A stretch of 64,000 nt of DNA from Diphasiastrum complanatum (GCA_029204225.1 CM055115.1:10328726-10392725); one strand, 5' to 3'; shown: positions 11,103 through 21,627, counted from the first letter of the stretch. Notes: generated by a model not told the origin, from the letters alone. Program-made: numbers and translations.

Positions 11103-11686
11103 TGTTATGGCATTTCTCACTCAGGGGATCAAAGCTAAGGGGAAAACAACATAACAAGATACAGCACCACTATGTGTTCAGTGTCGTGTTGTTACGAGAA
11201 TGGTCATACACGTCTCAACCACAAAGCTAACTAGGGGATCCCTGACATATTCTATCGACCAAGTCGTACCTCTATAGCTAATAGAGGTTTTCCAGGCCTC
11301 TAGAGACATAGCCTATAAAGGGCTATACTCACTTCCTCAGTCTTCTTGAAACTCACGACCTGCACTAATGATATCTTGCTCGCTTGCGAAGTTCCACAAC
11401 TACCTCCTTCTCGTATTCTTCTCGACGATCTCTTCCAGAATCCTTGATGATATCATTTAAGTTCTTTAACACATACTCTGGCAATGGATCGGGAAACCCT
11501 AGACGCAATTCAGTATGTTGGGTAAAGGATCATCCTAACACTTTCCACATAGAACCTTCACTCAACTCATACAAGGGAACTACAGTCGGCATTATCTCTA
11601 ACTCTGAACAGTCTATCTCCAACTAGAAGATGTCTATGGTAATCCTTGGAATAGAAATAATGATAAATCCTTACATTTCTACTCAA
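11103..11686 (-). repeat. Inverted 3' end of an R2 LTR
   Basis: Reverse complement of the last ~590 bases of R2 (compare 33910-34492 and 27140-27731). It begins exactly at the LTR terminus (TGTTATGG on the plus strand, the complement of CCATAACA). With 7032-10800 it makes a tail-to-tail arrangement of two R2 pieces. It carries the minus-strand copy of the R2 ORF, with HYFYSKDYHRHLLVGDRLF recognisable and a few frame interruptions. Confidence 0.7.
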
Positions 11687-11921
11687 AACGGTGCACAAAT
11701 AGCGAAGAAGTGGTTTCACTATTCCACTGGGCACGTTGTTGGGAGTTGACAACTGAGTGCATTTTGGAAGGCGCCGCCGATTTGGCTTTCAAGTTGATGG
11801 AAAAGCGGCGAGTGTCCTGGTAAGAAAAAAAAGTGCAGGTCATTATTTTCAACTTCTGACATCACTGTTGGCCTCGACATACTGTTCTTAGCCTAAGTCA
11901 GAAGTTTCAAGCAGTTTTGCG
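11687..11921 (+). other. Leader upstream of copia gag
   Basis: Non-coding stretch between the inverted R2 end and the gag start codon. It should be the remaining untranslated leader of the copia element. I see no match to the usual TGGTATCAGAGC primer binding site, so LTR and PBS appear to be lost. Confidence 0.4.
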
Positions 11922-12704
11922 ATGGCAAACATGGGAGAGTCCATTTTGAGTGAAAGTAGCAAATTGGACGGGATTTCCAACTATGCAGTGTGGAAATTCA
12001 AAATGAAAAACACACTGATGGAGAAAGACGTGTGGGAAGTCGTCACAGGTGATGAGAGAAGGCCGCAAACTGAGGCAGACGTCAAAGTGTTCGACAAAAA
12101 GATGAGGAAAGCTTTGACCTTCATTAACTTGTCAGTGAAGGATCACATCATTACCCACATTTGTGATGCTATTACACCCAGACAGGCATGGGATGTGCTA
12201 AAGGAGCAGTTTGAGACATTAAATCCTTCAAGAATCATGTTTCTTAAGTCAAAGTTGAATAGTGCCCGCATGGAGCAAGGAGAGCACATTCAGACGTACA
12301 TGACCAAAATCAAGACAATGAGAGATGAACTGCATTCTATTGGAGAGCGCATACGTGATGTGGAGCTGGTGCATAATGCATTATGCGACATTGCAGAACC
12401 CTATCAGATGTTTGTGAGCGGAATAGCATCAAGAGAAAGATTGCCAACCTTTGACGAGCTCACATGAATCTTGATGCAGGAAGAGCAACAACGAGAAATG
12501 GTGAAAGCTAGACGTCAAAATACTGACGATCAGGCACTTGAGACACGCCAAAAACAAGGCAAGGGCAAGGGCAAAAAGAAGTCTAAGCAGCAATTTGCCA
12601 AGTCTCAGGAGGATGAGGGATCTTCCAGCAAAACTAAGAAGAAAGACAAGCGCTTCCATTGTGGTAAAAAGGGCCATTGGAAGAGTGATTCAGAACAAGA
12701 CTAC
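11922..12704 (+). pseudogene. gag: Ty1/copia gag, split by one TGA and truncated
   Basis: Frame from ATG 11922 runs 181 codons to TGA at 12465-12467, then continues in the same frame through a lysine-rich region to about 12704. Features of copia Gag (UBN2/DUF4219 type) are visible: LDGISNYAVWKFKM near the start, then QAWDVLKEQFE and a zinc-knuckle remnant FHCGKKGHWKSD. The first Cys of the CX2CX4HX4C knuckle is Phe and the last is lost at the breakpoint. The sequence then joins, in another frame, to a gypsy integrase tail. Gag would form the virus-like particle; this copy cannot. Confidence 0.85.
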
Positions 12705-12972
12705 AGCTCACCTTGTGTTTCATGTAAGCCGTCTAAAATCAAGTTTACATGAAAGTGACATAGTCGGTTCAGAGTAAGATCTTACCCATTTGGAGGACTT
12801 ATCGCTTAGTGTTCCTTTGGAACTTGAAAAAGTGCTCAGAACCAGAGATAAACAATTGAGAAATTGCTCTATCTCTGAGTGCTTGATCAGCTGGAAGGGA
12901 TGGACTGAGGATGATGGTTCGTGGGAGTGGGTCGAAAGCATAAAGAAGAATTTCCATAGGTTTCACTTCTAG
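12705..12972 (+). pseudogene. Chromodomain tail of a Ty3/gypsy integrase, copy 1
   Basis: Begins with HLVFHVSRLK, the signature that follows the GPY/F module in gypsy integrases. An in-frame TAA (12775-12777) follows, then a chromodomain-like segment: RDKQLRNCSI, CLISWKGWTEDDGSWEW and a stop after RFHF. Such chromodomains steer integration to marked chromatin in known chromoviruses. A polypurine tract starts 16 bases after the end, as expected for a pol 3' end. Only the last ~85 codons remain; the rest of pol has been replaced by copia gag. Confidence 0.8.
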
Positions 12973-12987
12973 AGATAGAAGTGGTTC

Positions 12988-13000
12988 AAGGGGGAAAGAA
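12988..13000 (+). promoter_or_regulatory. Polypurine tract before the unit E LTR, copy 1
   Basis: AAGGGGGAAAGAA directly abuts TGTTATGT, the LTR start. In LTR elements this tract primes plus-strand DNA synthesis. Equivalent tracts are at 42155-42165 and 37033-37044. Confidence 0.8.
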
Positions 13001-13826
13001 TGTTATGTTTATGTCCTGTACAAGGGAATCGAAATAATTTCTCACGTGGATAGCCGATCACTCCAATTGTATGTGATAATTAGTTATGCTACGTCATTCC
13101 AGACATGGTCGTATCAAGTAATCAATAATCATATGAGGGCCCAGACCTATAATTGGACATAGGAGCACATGCATGGTGAATGACTGCTTTAATGCAAGAA
13201 TAGGAGGTCAATAGCTCAATACAGGTTGCATGGGAATCCTAGGAGGAATATTCTCTCTCTTGGAGAAATATATCCTATGGAAACTCGCCCGTCTCCCTAT
13301 TGTGAATTCAGTTTCTTGAACCAGTTTCTCCTCTCCTCTCTTGTGTTCTGCACTATGGCTTGGAGGTGGATTGGTTAGGGTATTGACTAGCCTGTCCATA
13401 TTGGTTGGGTGGTTCATGCTCCACAGTTGTACTTTTGGTTTGCATGTGATAGGATTCTTGAAGATCTTCACCTGGCGATCATTATAGCAATGATTCCATG
13501 TTCTATCTGAGTATCTAATTGATTAGTCTGGTTGTCTGCTCATCGCTTATGCTACCACCGCATGGGGATCCTAAGGGGAATATTCTGTCCACTTGAAAAT
13601 AATATATACCATGGAAGCTCGCCAATCTCCCTATTGGAATTTCAGATTCTTGAGCCATTTTCCTCTCCTCTCTTGTATTCATTCACTGTGGCTTGGGCCC
13701 GGGTGAAGTAGTTAGGGTATTGACTAGCCTCTTCATGTTGGTTGGGCGGTTTATGCTCCACATGTGTCCTATTGGTTTGCATGTGACAGGATTCTTGAAG
13801 ATCTTCACTTGGCGATCGTTATATAG
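13001..13826 (+). repeat. LTR of the chromodomain gypsy element (unit E), copy 1
   Basis: Starts TGTTATGT after a polypurine tract and matches 37045-37520, 42166-42622 and 59117-59290. Here the internal block 13228-13487 is followed by a second, diverged version at 13560-13826, so the LTR is partly duplicated. The joint (13488-13562) is a 75-base piece related to the copia LTR at 48896-48974. A TATATA at 13820-13825 is shared by all copies and is the likely plus-strand promoter. The LTR end cannot be fixed. Confidence 0.7.
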
Positions 13827-14271
13827 GGAGGCAATTCTCGACACTGCAATTGCTTTCGAAAAAGCAAACCTCCTTGAATGAGCCCTTGTTCTCAGCCTTG
13901 AACAATATCTTGGAATCATCATCTTCATCATAGTAATTATCACATATTTGACCAAGCATTTTTGGTTCACTAAATGGAGCTATACCTTTATTTCTAGACA
14001 TGACCAAGCATAGTTTATCACCTTTTGTGATGATAGCCCACTAATATGCCTCGTATGAATCATAACTAATGTTTTCAAAAAATTGCGCTCCAACAATTTT
14101 TTTTGGCTGTGGATTATCACGGACGGTGGAGACTTTTGCGGGTGAGTCATCCTCACCTCCGGGATGACCAGTCCTCCACTTCTTATGTGTCACCTTAGGA
14201 GTAACAAATCCCCTTTGAGACTTTTTATTTGATCTTCTGTGTGGGTTTGCTATTATAGTAACGATAAACAT
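13827..14271 (-). pseudogene. BAH-domain-like antisense ORF, copy 1 (one stop)
   Basis: Minus-strand frame from 14271 with a single in-frame TAG (14041-14043), where other copies read CAG, then open again to a stop at 13819-13821 inside the TATATA element of the opposite strand. About 150 residues: a basic start, then ITKGDKLCLVMSR, MLGQICDNYYDEDDDSKILFK and FKEVCFF. The order (K/EGD, P-x-x-GQI, D-rich turn, then a KELFF-like strand) resembles plant BAH domains of the SHL/EBS and ASI1 type. This is a family guess from pattern, not a match. No catalytic residues are expected. Confidence 0.4.
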
Positions 14272-14445
14272 GAAAAAGTTACCAAACAGTCATAAAACTC
14301 TCTTTAGAGTCGGTTATTTTCAATATAGAATACGCATGCAAACTAGTTTTGCTAAAAATAAAGAGAAAGTAGACGGAAAATTGTCAAAATGTGCATTTAA
14401 AAAACAATATTTCTTCTTTAGTTTGTCACTAAAATTTGTCAATTT

Positions 14446-14889
14446 GATACGACAGATTGATACCTGGTATCAATTTGTCGTATCAAACTGACAAATGATA
14501 CAAAAAATCGATATCGGGTATCGATCTGTAGTATCAAATTTACAAATGATACTAGACATCGATACCAAGTATCGATCTTTGGTATCATTTGTCAATTTGA
14601 TACGTGAAATCAATACCGGGTATCAATCTACCTTATCAAATTGAAAAATTATACGAGAAATCGATACCCGGTATGGATCTCTCATATCATTTGTCAGTTT
14701 GATATGGCAGATCAATATCCGGTATAGATTTCTCGGTATCGATCTTTCATATGACTTTTCAATTTGATACGGTAGATCAATACCCGGTATCGATTTGCCG
14801 TATCATCTACAAATGACTCTATTATTACAGAAAGTCATTTTTTAACAAATGATACGACAGGTTGATACGCGGTATCAACCTGTTGTATC
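14446..14889. repeat. Stacked-palindrome array, best copy (eight units)
   Basis: Eight palindromes start at 14446, 14497, 14548, 14599, 14650, 14701, 14766 and 14851. Each is 39 bases (19 + 1 + 19) with half-site close to GATACGRCAGATCGATACC; unit 6 is stretched to 53. The first six starts are exactly 51 bases apart, separated by 12-base spacers of the type AAACTGACAAAT or its reverse complement. The spacer before the last unit is 46 bases. Many substitutions keep the dyad. It could fold into a row of hairpins or offer repeated dyad protein sites. Confidence 0.92.
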
Positions 14890-15013
14890 ATTGGCAGTAT
14901 ATGATACCCGAGAACGATCCCACATATCGATGTCTGGTATGAAAGATGCTCAAAATTATTATTCAGAAATGCTTAAACTAATGATTTTTTTGACACACAA
15001 ATTCTCTAGAGTT
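14890..15013. repeat. Truncated right spacer of unit E, copy 2
   Basis: Matches the start of the unit E spacer (compare 38558-38680) up to GACACACAAATTCT, then switches to gypsy G1 gag. The remaining ~1 kb of spacer is missing here. Confidence 0.6.
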
Positions 15014-15341
15014 CTAGTGCTGGGATGAGGTGCGAAGGGCCTTCTTGAAGCAATATCGTAAGGAGCATGAGGATGAAGAGATTTTGGACAAACTGCAAGC
15101 CATAAAGCAGAAAAGAAAGGAGGATGTTCTAGCATATGTCCAGAGGTCCAAGGTTTTGGAGAAAAAGCTACAAGAGCCATTAACGGATGCTAAATGCAGA
15201 AAGTATTTCAGGCATGGATTGCATAAGGTTTTTTGCAGAGGAACTACATCTCTATATGGACAATGGTTGGAACACATTGTGAAGATTGCTCGACAGCTGG
15301 AAGAGGAGGAGACTAGAAAGAAATACCGTAAGCACCGATGA
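15014..15341 (+). pseudogene. gag: Gypsy G1 gag capsid region, 5'-truncated
   Basis: 103 open codons from 15030 with the helical, charged pattern of the retrotransposon Gag capsid (FLKQYRKEHEDEEILDKL, then an RK-rich tail ending EEEETRKKYRKHR). It lies upstream of two zinc knuckles, protease, RT, RNase H and integrase in the order normal for Ty3/gypsy. The start of gag, the leader and the 5' LTR are absent; the left edge abuts unit E at 15013. Confidence 0.75.
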
Positions 15342-15459
15342 CACCACCAACGAAGCAGTTTCTCAAGTTCGGACTCAGGCACCGGATCAGAGTCTTGATA
15401 CTTCCATGGAATCAAAAGACGGTTCCTCTTCGGATAATGGAAAAAGGTCCAAATAGCAT

Positions 15460-15866
15460 AAAGAGAAAGTCAATGCTAAAGAGCAAGTATTTGTTCGGAA
15501 TAATGACGTGGTTACCACAGAATACCGATAAGGGAATGTTAAATTTTGTAGAAATTGTAATCATGAAGGACATTATATCAATGAATGTCATTTGCAGTTC
15601 AAGCGCACCAACAACAAGAACCACAAATGCAACAGCCACCAATGCAACCGCAGTTGATGGCTTACCAATAGGGTCCGCTGATAATGCAGGGCCAGCTGCC
15701 ACAATGGCCGTTCCAATGGCAAATACACTATCATCAAAATCAGCCAGACAATGTATGTAATTTTTGTAACCAAATGGGACATCGTTATTTTAGTTGTGCG
15801 ATGTACCATCGTCAGTGCATTGGTAATTTAGAATGTGGTTTTGCCCCCACCATGGGTCAGCACTAG
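15460..15866 (+). pseudogene. Gypsy G1 nucleocapsid region with two zinc knuckles
   Basis: Two intact CX2CX4HX4C motifs are visible in broken frames: CRNCNHEGHYINEC starting at 15547 and CNFCNQMGHRYFSC at about 15756. A Thr/Ala/Gln-rich linker lies between them. Zinc knuckles package element RNA. Frameshifts separate them from the capsid part and from the protease. Confidence 0.75.
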
Positions 15867-16143
15867 TTTTAATGATCAGAATTCGAGGTTAAATCAACAA
15901 TCGAATCAAGGAGGAGTACATATTCCAGAGCATCAAGCTCTTGTGCAGCTGGTGACGGTTGAGGAGACATTACTGACAGATATGCAAGTCGTCACTCAAC
16001 ACAAGAACAAAGGAAAGGCTGTAAGGCAGGAGGCTTATAATGAGGAAGAAGGACCAAGTACAAGTCGGGTATCTAATACAGATGTGGGTCAGATGACCAA
16101 AGTCAATCAAGAGTTGTTGACTCAGTTGCATCAGTGACAAGGA

Positions 16144-16871
16144 CCAAATTCCTCTTGGGAATTAGTCGATGTCATGGCTAATCAGATAGCTAACTTTGTG
16201 AGCAATTATATATTCCAGGTTACGGTTGGGCAATTGATTCAGATTGCACCCTACTTGGTGGAATCCATTCTTGCCAAGTTACCAAGATGTAAGCTACTTG
16301 AAGATTTACCTTCCGTGGTGGTGAATACTATTGTGCAATCTACGGAAGAGGGTTTTGTTTCAACGTTGGAAATTACTATCCAAGGTATAGACATTCGAGG
16401 CGTCCAAATTGATGGCGGAGTAGGCGTTAATATCATGTATGGAGATATGTACAAGAGATTGCATAATATACCCTTAAAAAGAGCCAATTGGTCATCTGTA
16501 TGACTAATCATACAAGGGATTCGCCAGTAGGAGAAATTCGGAAGGTACTGATTAAAATTAAAGGGGTGGAATTTTTGTAGAATTTTGTTGTGTTACGATT
16601 ACCGCAAGGGGTGGATGTGTATCTGGTGTTGTTGGGAAGGCCTTGGCTAAGAGCCGTGAAGGCGGTGCATGATTGGACAACGGGTGTGGTAATGATTCCT
16701 ACTGAAGGAAAAAAGATTCAATTGCAAATGCACCATGGACGCATTGATTCAGTGCTACGACCGGTAAGTGTGGAAACGGTTGAAGAATTGTTATTTCAAC
16801 CAATGATGGAGGAAACTGAAGAAGATTTACACTTGACAAGTCTTTTCCTAGACTACATACTGGTGGGATAG
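16144..16871 (+). pseudogene. Gypsy G1 aspartic protease
   Basis: The catalytic loop reads IDGGVGVNIM in the frame 16174-16503, a form of the D-S/T-G motif. A frameshift follows, and 16590-16871 continues with the flap/C-terminal signature LLGRPWLRAVKAVHDW. This protease would mature the polyprotein. Stops and the frameshift make it inactive. Confidence 0.8.
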
Positions 16872-17059
16872 ACTCATTTATCTACAGTCAATAATTTATT
16901 TGTTGTTGAAGGAGTTGAGGTTGGTTCAAGAAAATCAATGCAGAAAGACGAACAAGTACTAGCAGAGGATCCAAATAGGAATCAGTATCCACAGAGTTTC
17001 TCTGAGATTATTGAAGAGTCCTAAACATTGAAGGAGGAGCCTTGCGCGGTTGCATCCTA

Positions 17060-18000
17060 CTCAGATTTCCAAGGAAGAACTGATAAAGATTAATGTAGGG
17101 ATAGAAGACAACCCAAAATACATATTAATTGGTGCTAATAGCGATCCCGAGTTTGATGGTATTTGCATGGTCCTGCAATAACATACGAGGCATACCAAAG
17201 GAAAGCTATCAGCACACCATTGATGTCACCATCGATGCACAACCTGTACTCCAGCAGCGATATAGGATGAATCTAAAAGATGTAGAACGAGTTAGAGTTG
17301 AAATTGAGAAACTTGTAAAAGATGGTTTTATATACGCTATTGACTACATGCCGTGGCTGAGTCCTATTGTGATTGTTACAAAGAAAAACAGTAATTTACG
17401 AGTTTGTGTAGATTACCGTAAGCTCAATTCGTTTACGATAAAGGATCATTTTCCATTGCCGTTAACAGAGCAAATCTTGGATGAGGTCGTGGAACATAAG
17501 TTGTATAGTTTTATTGTGGATGTAGTGGATATAACCAAATACAGATTGCTAAGAAAGACAGGGAGAAAACAACGTTTATTACGGAATCGGGTGCATATGC
17601 TTACAAGGTAATGCCATTCGGGTTGAAGAATTAGCCAGGAGCCTTTCAAAAAGTGATGACAAAGGCATTTTATGACTATCTAGATAGATTTATGAAAATT
17701 TTCCTGGATGATTTTTGTTTGTATGGTGATGTGGATGATCATCTAACATACTTGGAGAAGTGTTTTCAGAGATGCTATGAATTTGGCATTTGTTTGAATC
17801 CAGATAAATGCACTTTTTGTGTGCGACGCAGAGTGCTGCTAGGATAGATCATCTCAAAAGAAGGTCTGTCAATTGATCCGGCAAAAATACAGGTCATCAA
17901 GGACATGCGGGTTCCAAAGACAGCGAAAGAGATGCAGACTTTCTTAGGCATGATGAGCAACCATTGCTGATATATTTATGCATATGCGAAAAGGACTTAC
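17060..18000 (+). pseudogene. Gypsy G1 reverse transcriptase
   Basis: The N-terminal half is open at 17129-17611: QRYRMN, then DGFIYAIDYMPWLSPIVIV and LRVCVDYRKLNSFTIKDHFP. After a frameshift, the palm continues at 17653-17847 with the active-site box FLDDF, where YxDD is usual. The thumb region (TFLGMMSN) follows past 17900. A TAG interrupts it at about 17846. The frameshift falls just after SFIVDVV. The minus-strand segment 57724-59116 is an inverted partial copy of this part. Confidence 0.88.
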
Positions 18001-18039
18001 ATTCTATATGAAGTTCTGAAGATGGGGGTAGTATACAAA

Positions 18040-18416
18040 ATCACTATTCGGTGGTATAAGGCATTCCGGGATTTAATCGATGCCTTGGTGAATGCCCCAA
18101 TTTTGCGGCCACCAGATTGGAGCAAGTCGTTTCATGTTCATGCAGATGCATCTCAAACGGTGGTGGGCTGTGTGATCACCTAGTCTCTTATGCAAGTAAG
18201 ATGCTCACACCTACGGAAAAGAACTATTCAACTATGGAGAGAGAGGCGCTAGGTTTGATTTTTGCTCTTCGCAAGTTTCGACATTTTCAGTTGGATAAAA
18301 GATTCGTCGTCTACATGGATCATCAACCTTTACTATATTTAATTCATAAACTAGCAATTGTTGGTAGGATTGCAAGATGGATGATTCTATTCCAGGAGTT
18401 TGAATTTGATATTTAG
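18040..18416 (+). pseudogene. Gypsy G1 RNase H
   Basis: Shows the RT-linked RNase H pattern: SFHVHADAS with the first acidic residue, then KNYSTMEREALGLIFALRKFRHF and VVYMDHQPLLYL. It ends in IARWMILFQEFEFDI before a TAG. The enzyme removes the RNA strand during reverse transcription. It is separated from RT by a frameshift and several stops. Confidence 0.85.
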
Positions 18417-18619
18417 ATTTGACCAGACAGAGTACATACGAGTGTAGCATTGAGATGAGGGATACCGAGGAGGGCATTGATGAAATGCCAGATGCTCAGT
18501 TGTTTAGATCGGAGACATTATATGAGTCCTGGTATGGTGATTTATACAATTTTTTAATGCATGGAACGTTTCCTGGACATTCTAAGAAATCTCAATGGTG
18601 CCAATTGATTTGGTGATCC

Positions 18620-19720
18620 CATGACTTTCAAGTAATTGAAGGTTAGTTGTATAAACACAGTCATGATCAAGTGTTAAGACGATGTGTCCAGTTGCAAGAT
18701 ATAAAGGCTATTATTGATGAAGCTCATTCGGGGTTTGCGGGTGGACACTTCCCCACCGAAATAACCATGTGTAAGATTTTGCAGGCAGGGCCAAGGCTGT
18801 GGAAAGATACTACGGCATTCTGTCATAGTTGCGATGTTTGTCGACGACAAGGGTGACCGGTTCCCATGATGGACTATCCATTGGTACCACTATAGCCATT
18901 AGAGCCGTTTCAGCGATGGGGGTTGGATTTTATTGGTAAAATTAACCCAGCTTTGGCAAATGGGCACAAATATATTGACGTAGCAATTGATTAACCTACG
19001 AAGTGGGCAGAAGCGAAAGCCTTGTGGGACAATACCGCAAAACCCACTGCCAAATTCATATTTAATAATACTTTAACTCAATTTGGATGTCCATTAGAAA
19101 TTGTGTCTGATAGAGGTCCACATTTTGTGAATAATACTTTGAAGGAGATTGGCATATTTGTTCCGAATTAATCCCAAGATGTCAACTTCTTAGTATCCGC
19201 ATGATAATGGTCAAGCTGAGGCTACCAATAAAACTTTGAAGGCTATTATAGCAAAACATGTGTTGGAAAAAGGAGGTTCATGGCATGAATTTTTACAACC
19301 AGCGTTATGGGTGTATCGCACAGCCTATAAGATTTCTATCGGATACACACCATTAGAATTGGTTTATGGCACGTATGCTATTATGCCGTACAAGTTCATC
19401 TTGCCAACTCTCCGCATTCAAGGTGCATATAACCTGGGCAACAATGAAGTATTGCGTGAGCGGTTAATTTCATTGGAAAAACCAGAGGAACATCGAGGCT
19501 ATGGTTACTGGCAGAATTGGCTGATCAAACAACAACAAGCTCGATGGTTTGACAAGCACATCCATGAGCGAGAACTAAAGAAAGGAGATTTGGTACTGTA
19601 CTACCCGGGGAGTGGCTAAATGTGCAAAATTGGTTGGACCACAAAACATCATTCAACTCATTCGGGATGGCGAGGCATCAAAGAGACGAGATAGAAGGCT
19701 TTTGAAAGAGAGGTATCCTC
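18620..19720 (+). pseudogene. Gypsy G1 integrase with complete but broken DDE set
   Basis: The zinc-binding HHCC module is open at 18647-18856 (HSGFAGGHF, CHSCDVC). Core acidic residues can be placed at codons 18926 (GLDFIG), 19109 (SDRGPHF) and 19218 (GQAEATNK), giving the D, D-x35-E spacing once a frameshift is allowed for. The C-terminal part is open at 19236-19619 (LWVYRTAYK, TPLELVYG, KKGDLVLYYPG). No chromodomain follows, so this lineage differs from the unit E element. Confidence 0.85.
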
Positions 19721-19929
19721 ACATGTGGTTCACACCTTGATGAAACAAAGTAGCATCAACTAGCGCACTCTCATCCTAGTTCGAAAGTTTCTTACCAACC
19801 TCCACAGGTGGAGACATTGGCTGACTATTGCACATCTTGGAATGTTTCAAAATTTTATTCACATAATTCATTTGCAATACCAGCACATCTTTGACAAATT
19901 TTCACTAAAAAAAAACAATCTTCTCATAA
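19721..19929 (+). other. Probable 3' end of gypsy G1
   Basis: Follows the integrase tail. A purine-rich AGGTGGAGA at 19807-19815 could be a polypurine-tract remnant, but no TG LTR start with a second copy can be shown. No gene is visible. Confidence 0.3.
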
Positions 19930-20075
19930 TCAATGCCCTTACTCTACGGCATAGCCTTTCACTACAAGCCTTGCCTTGTGTTTTGCAATGGTTCCATCTG
20001 TATTGTACTTCATCCTATATACCGATTTGTTGCCAAATGGATCTCTTTCTCTTTTGGAAGATCCACTATCTCACA
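19930..20075 (-). pseudogene. Copia reverse transcriptase scrap
   Basis: Minus-strand frame reads IYRMKYNTDGTIAKHKARLV then VKGYA, the conserved first block of Ty1/copia RT. It sits beside a short segment (20073-20129) shared with 2087-2144 at the left edge of R1. Only about 50 codons remain. Confidence 0.7.
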
Positions 20076-21515
20076 AAGATCCATTTATGCCCTTTGATCT
20101 TTGGCTTAATTGGGAAGCACGTCTAGCTTTAAATAAAATCAACTTGACTAAGCTATACTAGTAGATATTGAGTCACACCTCAACTAGTTGTACCACACAA
20201 CTTTGATATAAATTTAGAATAATCTCCATCCTAAGTAAGACCTTCTTTCTATGGTTTTATAATAGCTTTCATAATTGATATACATAATAGTGTCCACATT
20301 GGATGCTTCATTATTTCTTACATCAATTTTACATATCAAGATGTAACTAGAACATAAAAAACCAAATAGAATGTAAAGGCAATGATTCCTCCATGCTTTT
20401 GTTGCCAAAATCCTTATGAAGTACCATGTATCCCTAATAAACTATGTCTCAGTAGAGCTTAACCTCATGATGAGGGAAGTTGGATGATGCTATAAGAGAC
20501 AATGCCTATAGTCTTCTTTCCCAAAAGATAATGAAATATGCATAATGATACTATTAGCGGGCATTTGATTTGCAATAGCTTTTGTCTAGCTCAAGTATTA
20601 GTTTGTGTGTGCACTATTTGCTCTTATTCTCAGGGTAATTGCTATTATGTTACGACATTTCTTTCTTAAGCTAGTTGGATTTCCTATTGTGTTTTTGTCA
20701 CCCTAGATACAAGTAGATTAATTAACTTTTCTATATTTTTTGCTCTTGTCACCATCTTCACATATTGTTATATTAAAGTGATAAAGAACTTTTTTCTGAA
20801 TTTAATTCATCAATTTAGATACACAAGCCTTCTATCTTAAATATTTAGCCTTGGAATAGATGTCAATGAGGTTGATTCTTTACCATGAATTCTTGTTCAT
20901 GCCCAATCACTGCTTATACGACATCTCATCTACAAAGCATGATTTTTCCATGTTCATTTGACATTACACCCTAATAATTTCTCAGCTTTCCACATACAGA
21001 ACGCAACTATTGCCTTTTGGTCCGTAGTGCATCGCTTTCACATATAGACCATAATCACTGTCTTTTGATTCGCTACTGCTTCTATATCTACCGTAATAAG
21101 ACCGCTTCTAGACTGCAAACATTTCCTTTGCGGTTGCCTTTGGTTCATCCAACTTCATCTCAAACTGTAATAGACCGTAACCATTGATTTGGTGGTTGCC
21201 TTCGGTCTTGTTTCATCCAAAATTGCAACTCGCTACTTGGCGGTTGCCTTTGGTCTTTTTTCATCCAAAACCACAATAGACTGTAACTCGCTACTTGGTA
21301 GTTGCCTTCGGTCTTTTTCCATCCACAGCCGCAACAGATAGTAACCGTTGACTTAGCGGGTGCCTACGGTCCATCCAACTTCTTATCAAACCGTAATAGA
21401 CTGCTACTTGGCTGTTTTCTTTGGTCTTCTTTCATCCAAAACTACAATAGACCGTAATTCACTACTTGGTAGCTGCCTGCGGTCTTTTTCCATCCACAGC
21501 TACAACGGAACGGGC
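20073..21515. repeat. Dispersed repeat R1, copy 2
   Basis: Matches 2087-2144 and then 2668 to about 3810; the 523-base segment 2145-2667 of copy 1 is missing. The right part has grown into the minisatellite at 21105-21512. No coding frame is conserved. Confidence 0.6.
21105..21512 (+). repeat. Degenerate minisatellite in R1, units of about 50-62 bp
   Basis: Six to seven degenerate units with core GGTTGCCTTYGGTC, then CATCCAAAA or CATCCACAG, then AATAGACYGTAAC. R1 copies 1 and 3 have two to three units at the matching place (3650-3800, 40310-40470), so the array expanded here. Confidence 0.8.
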
Positions 21516-21627
21516 AACCAGTTACTTAAGGGATATTGGGAATTCTCAAGGCCTTCTCTGGGCGCTCAAGCTCACGACACTTTTCTATGCATGGCTTGCA
21601 ACTAAACATTCCGCAACAGACAACACC

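Noticed and set aside
14446-14889. CRISPR-like array (regular repeats and spacers)
   Set aside because: The repeats are long dyads, spacers are versions of one sequence, the host is a plant, and no cas genes exist.
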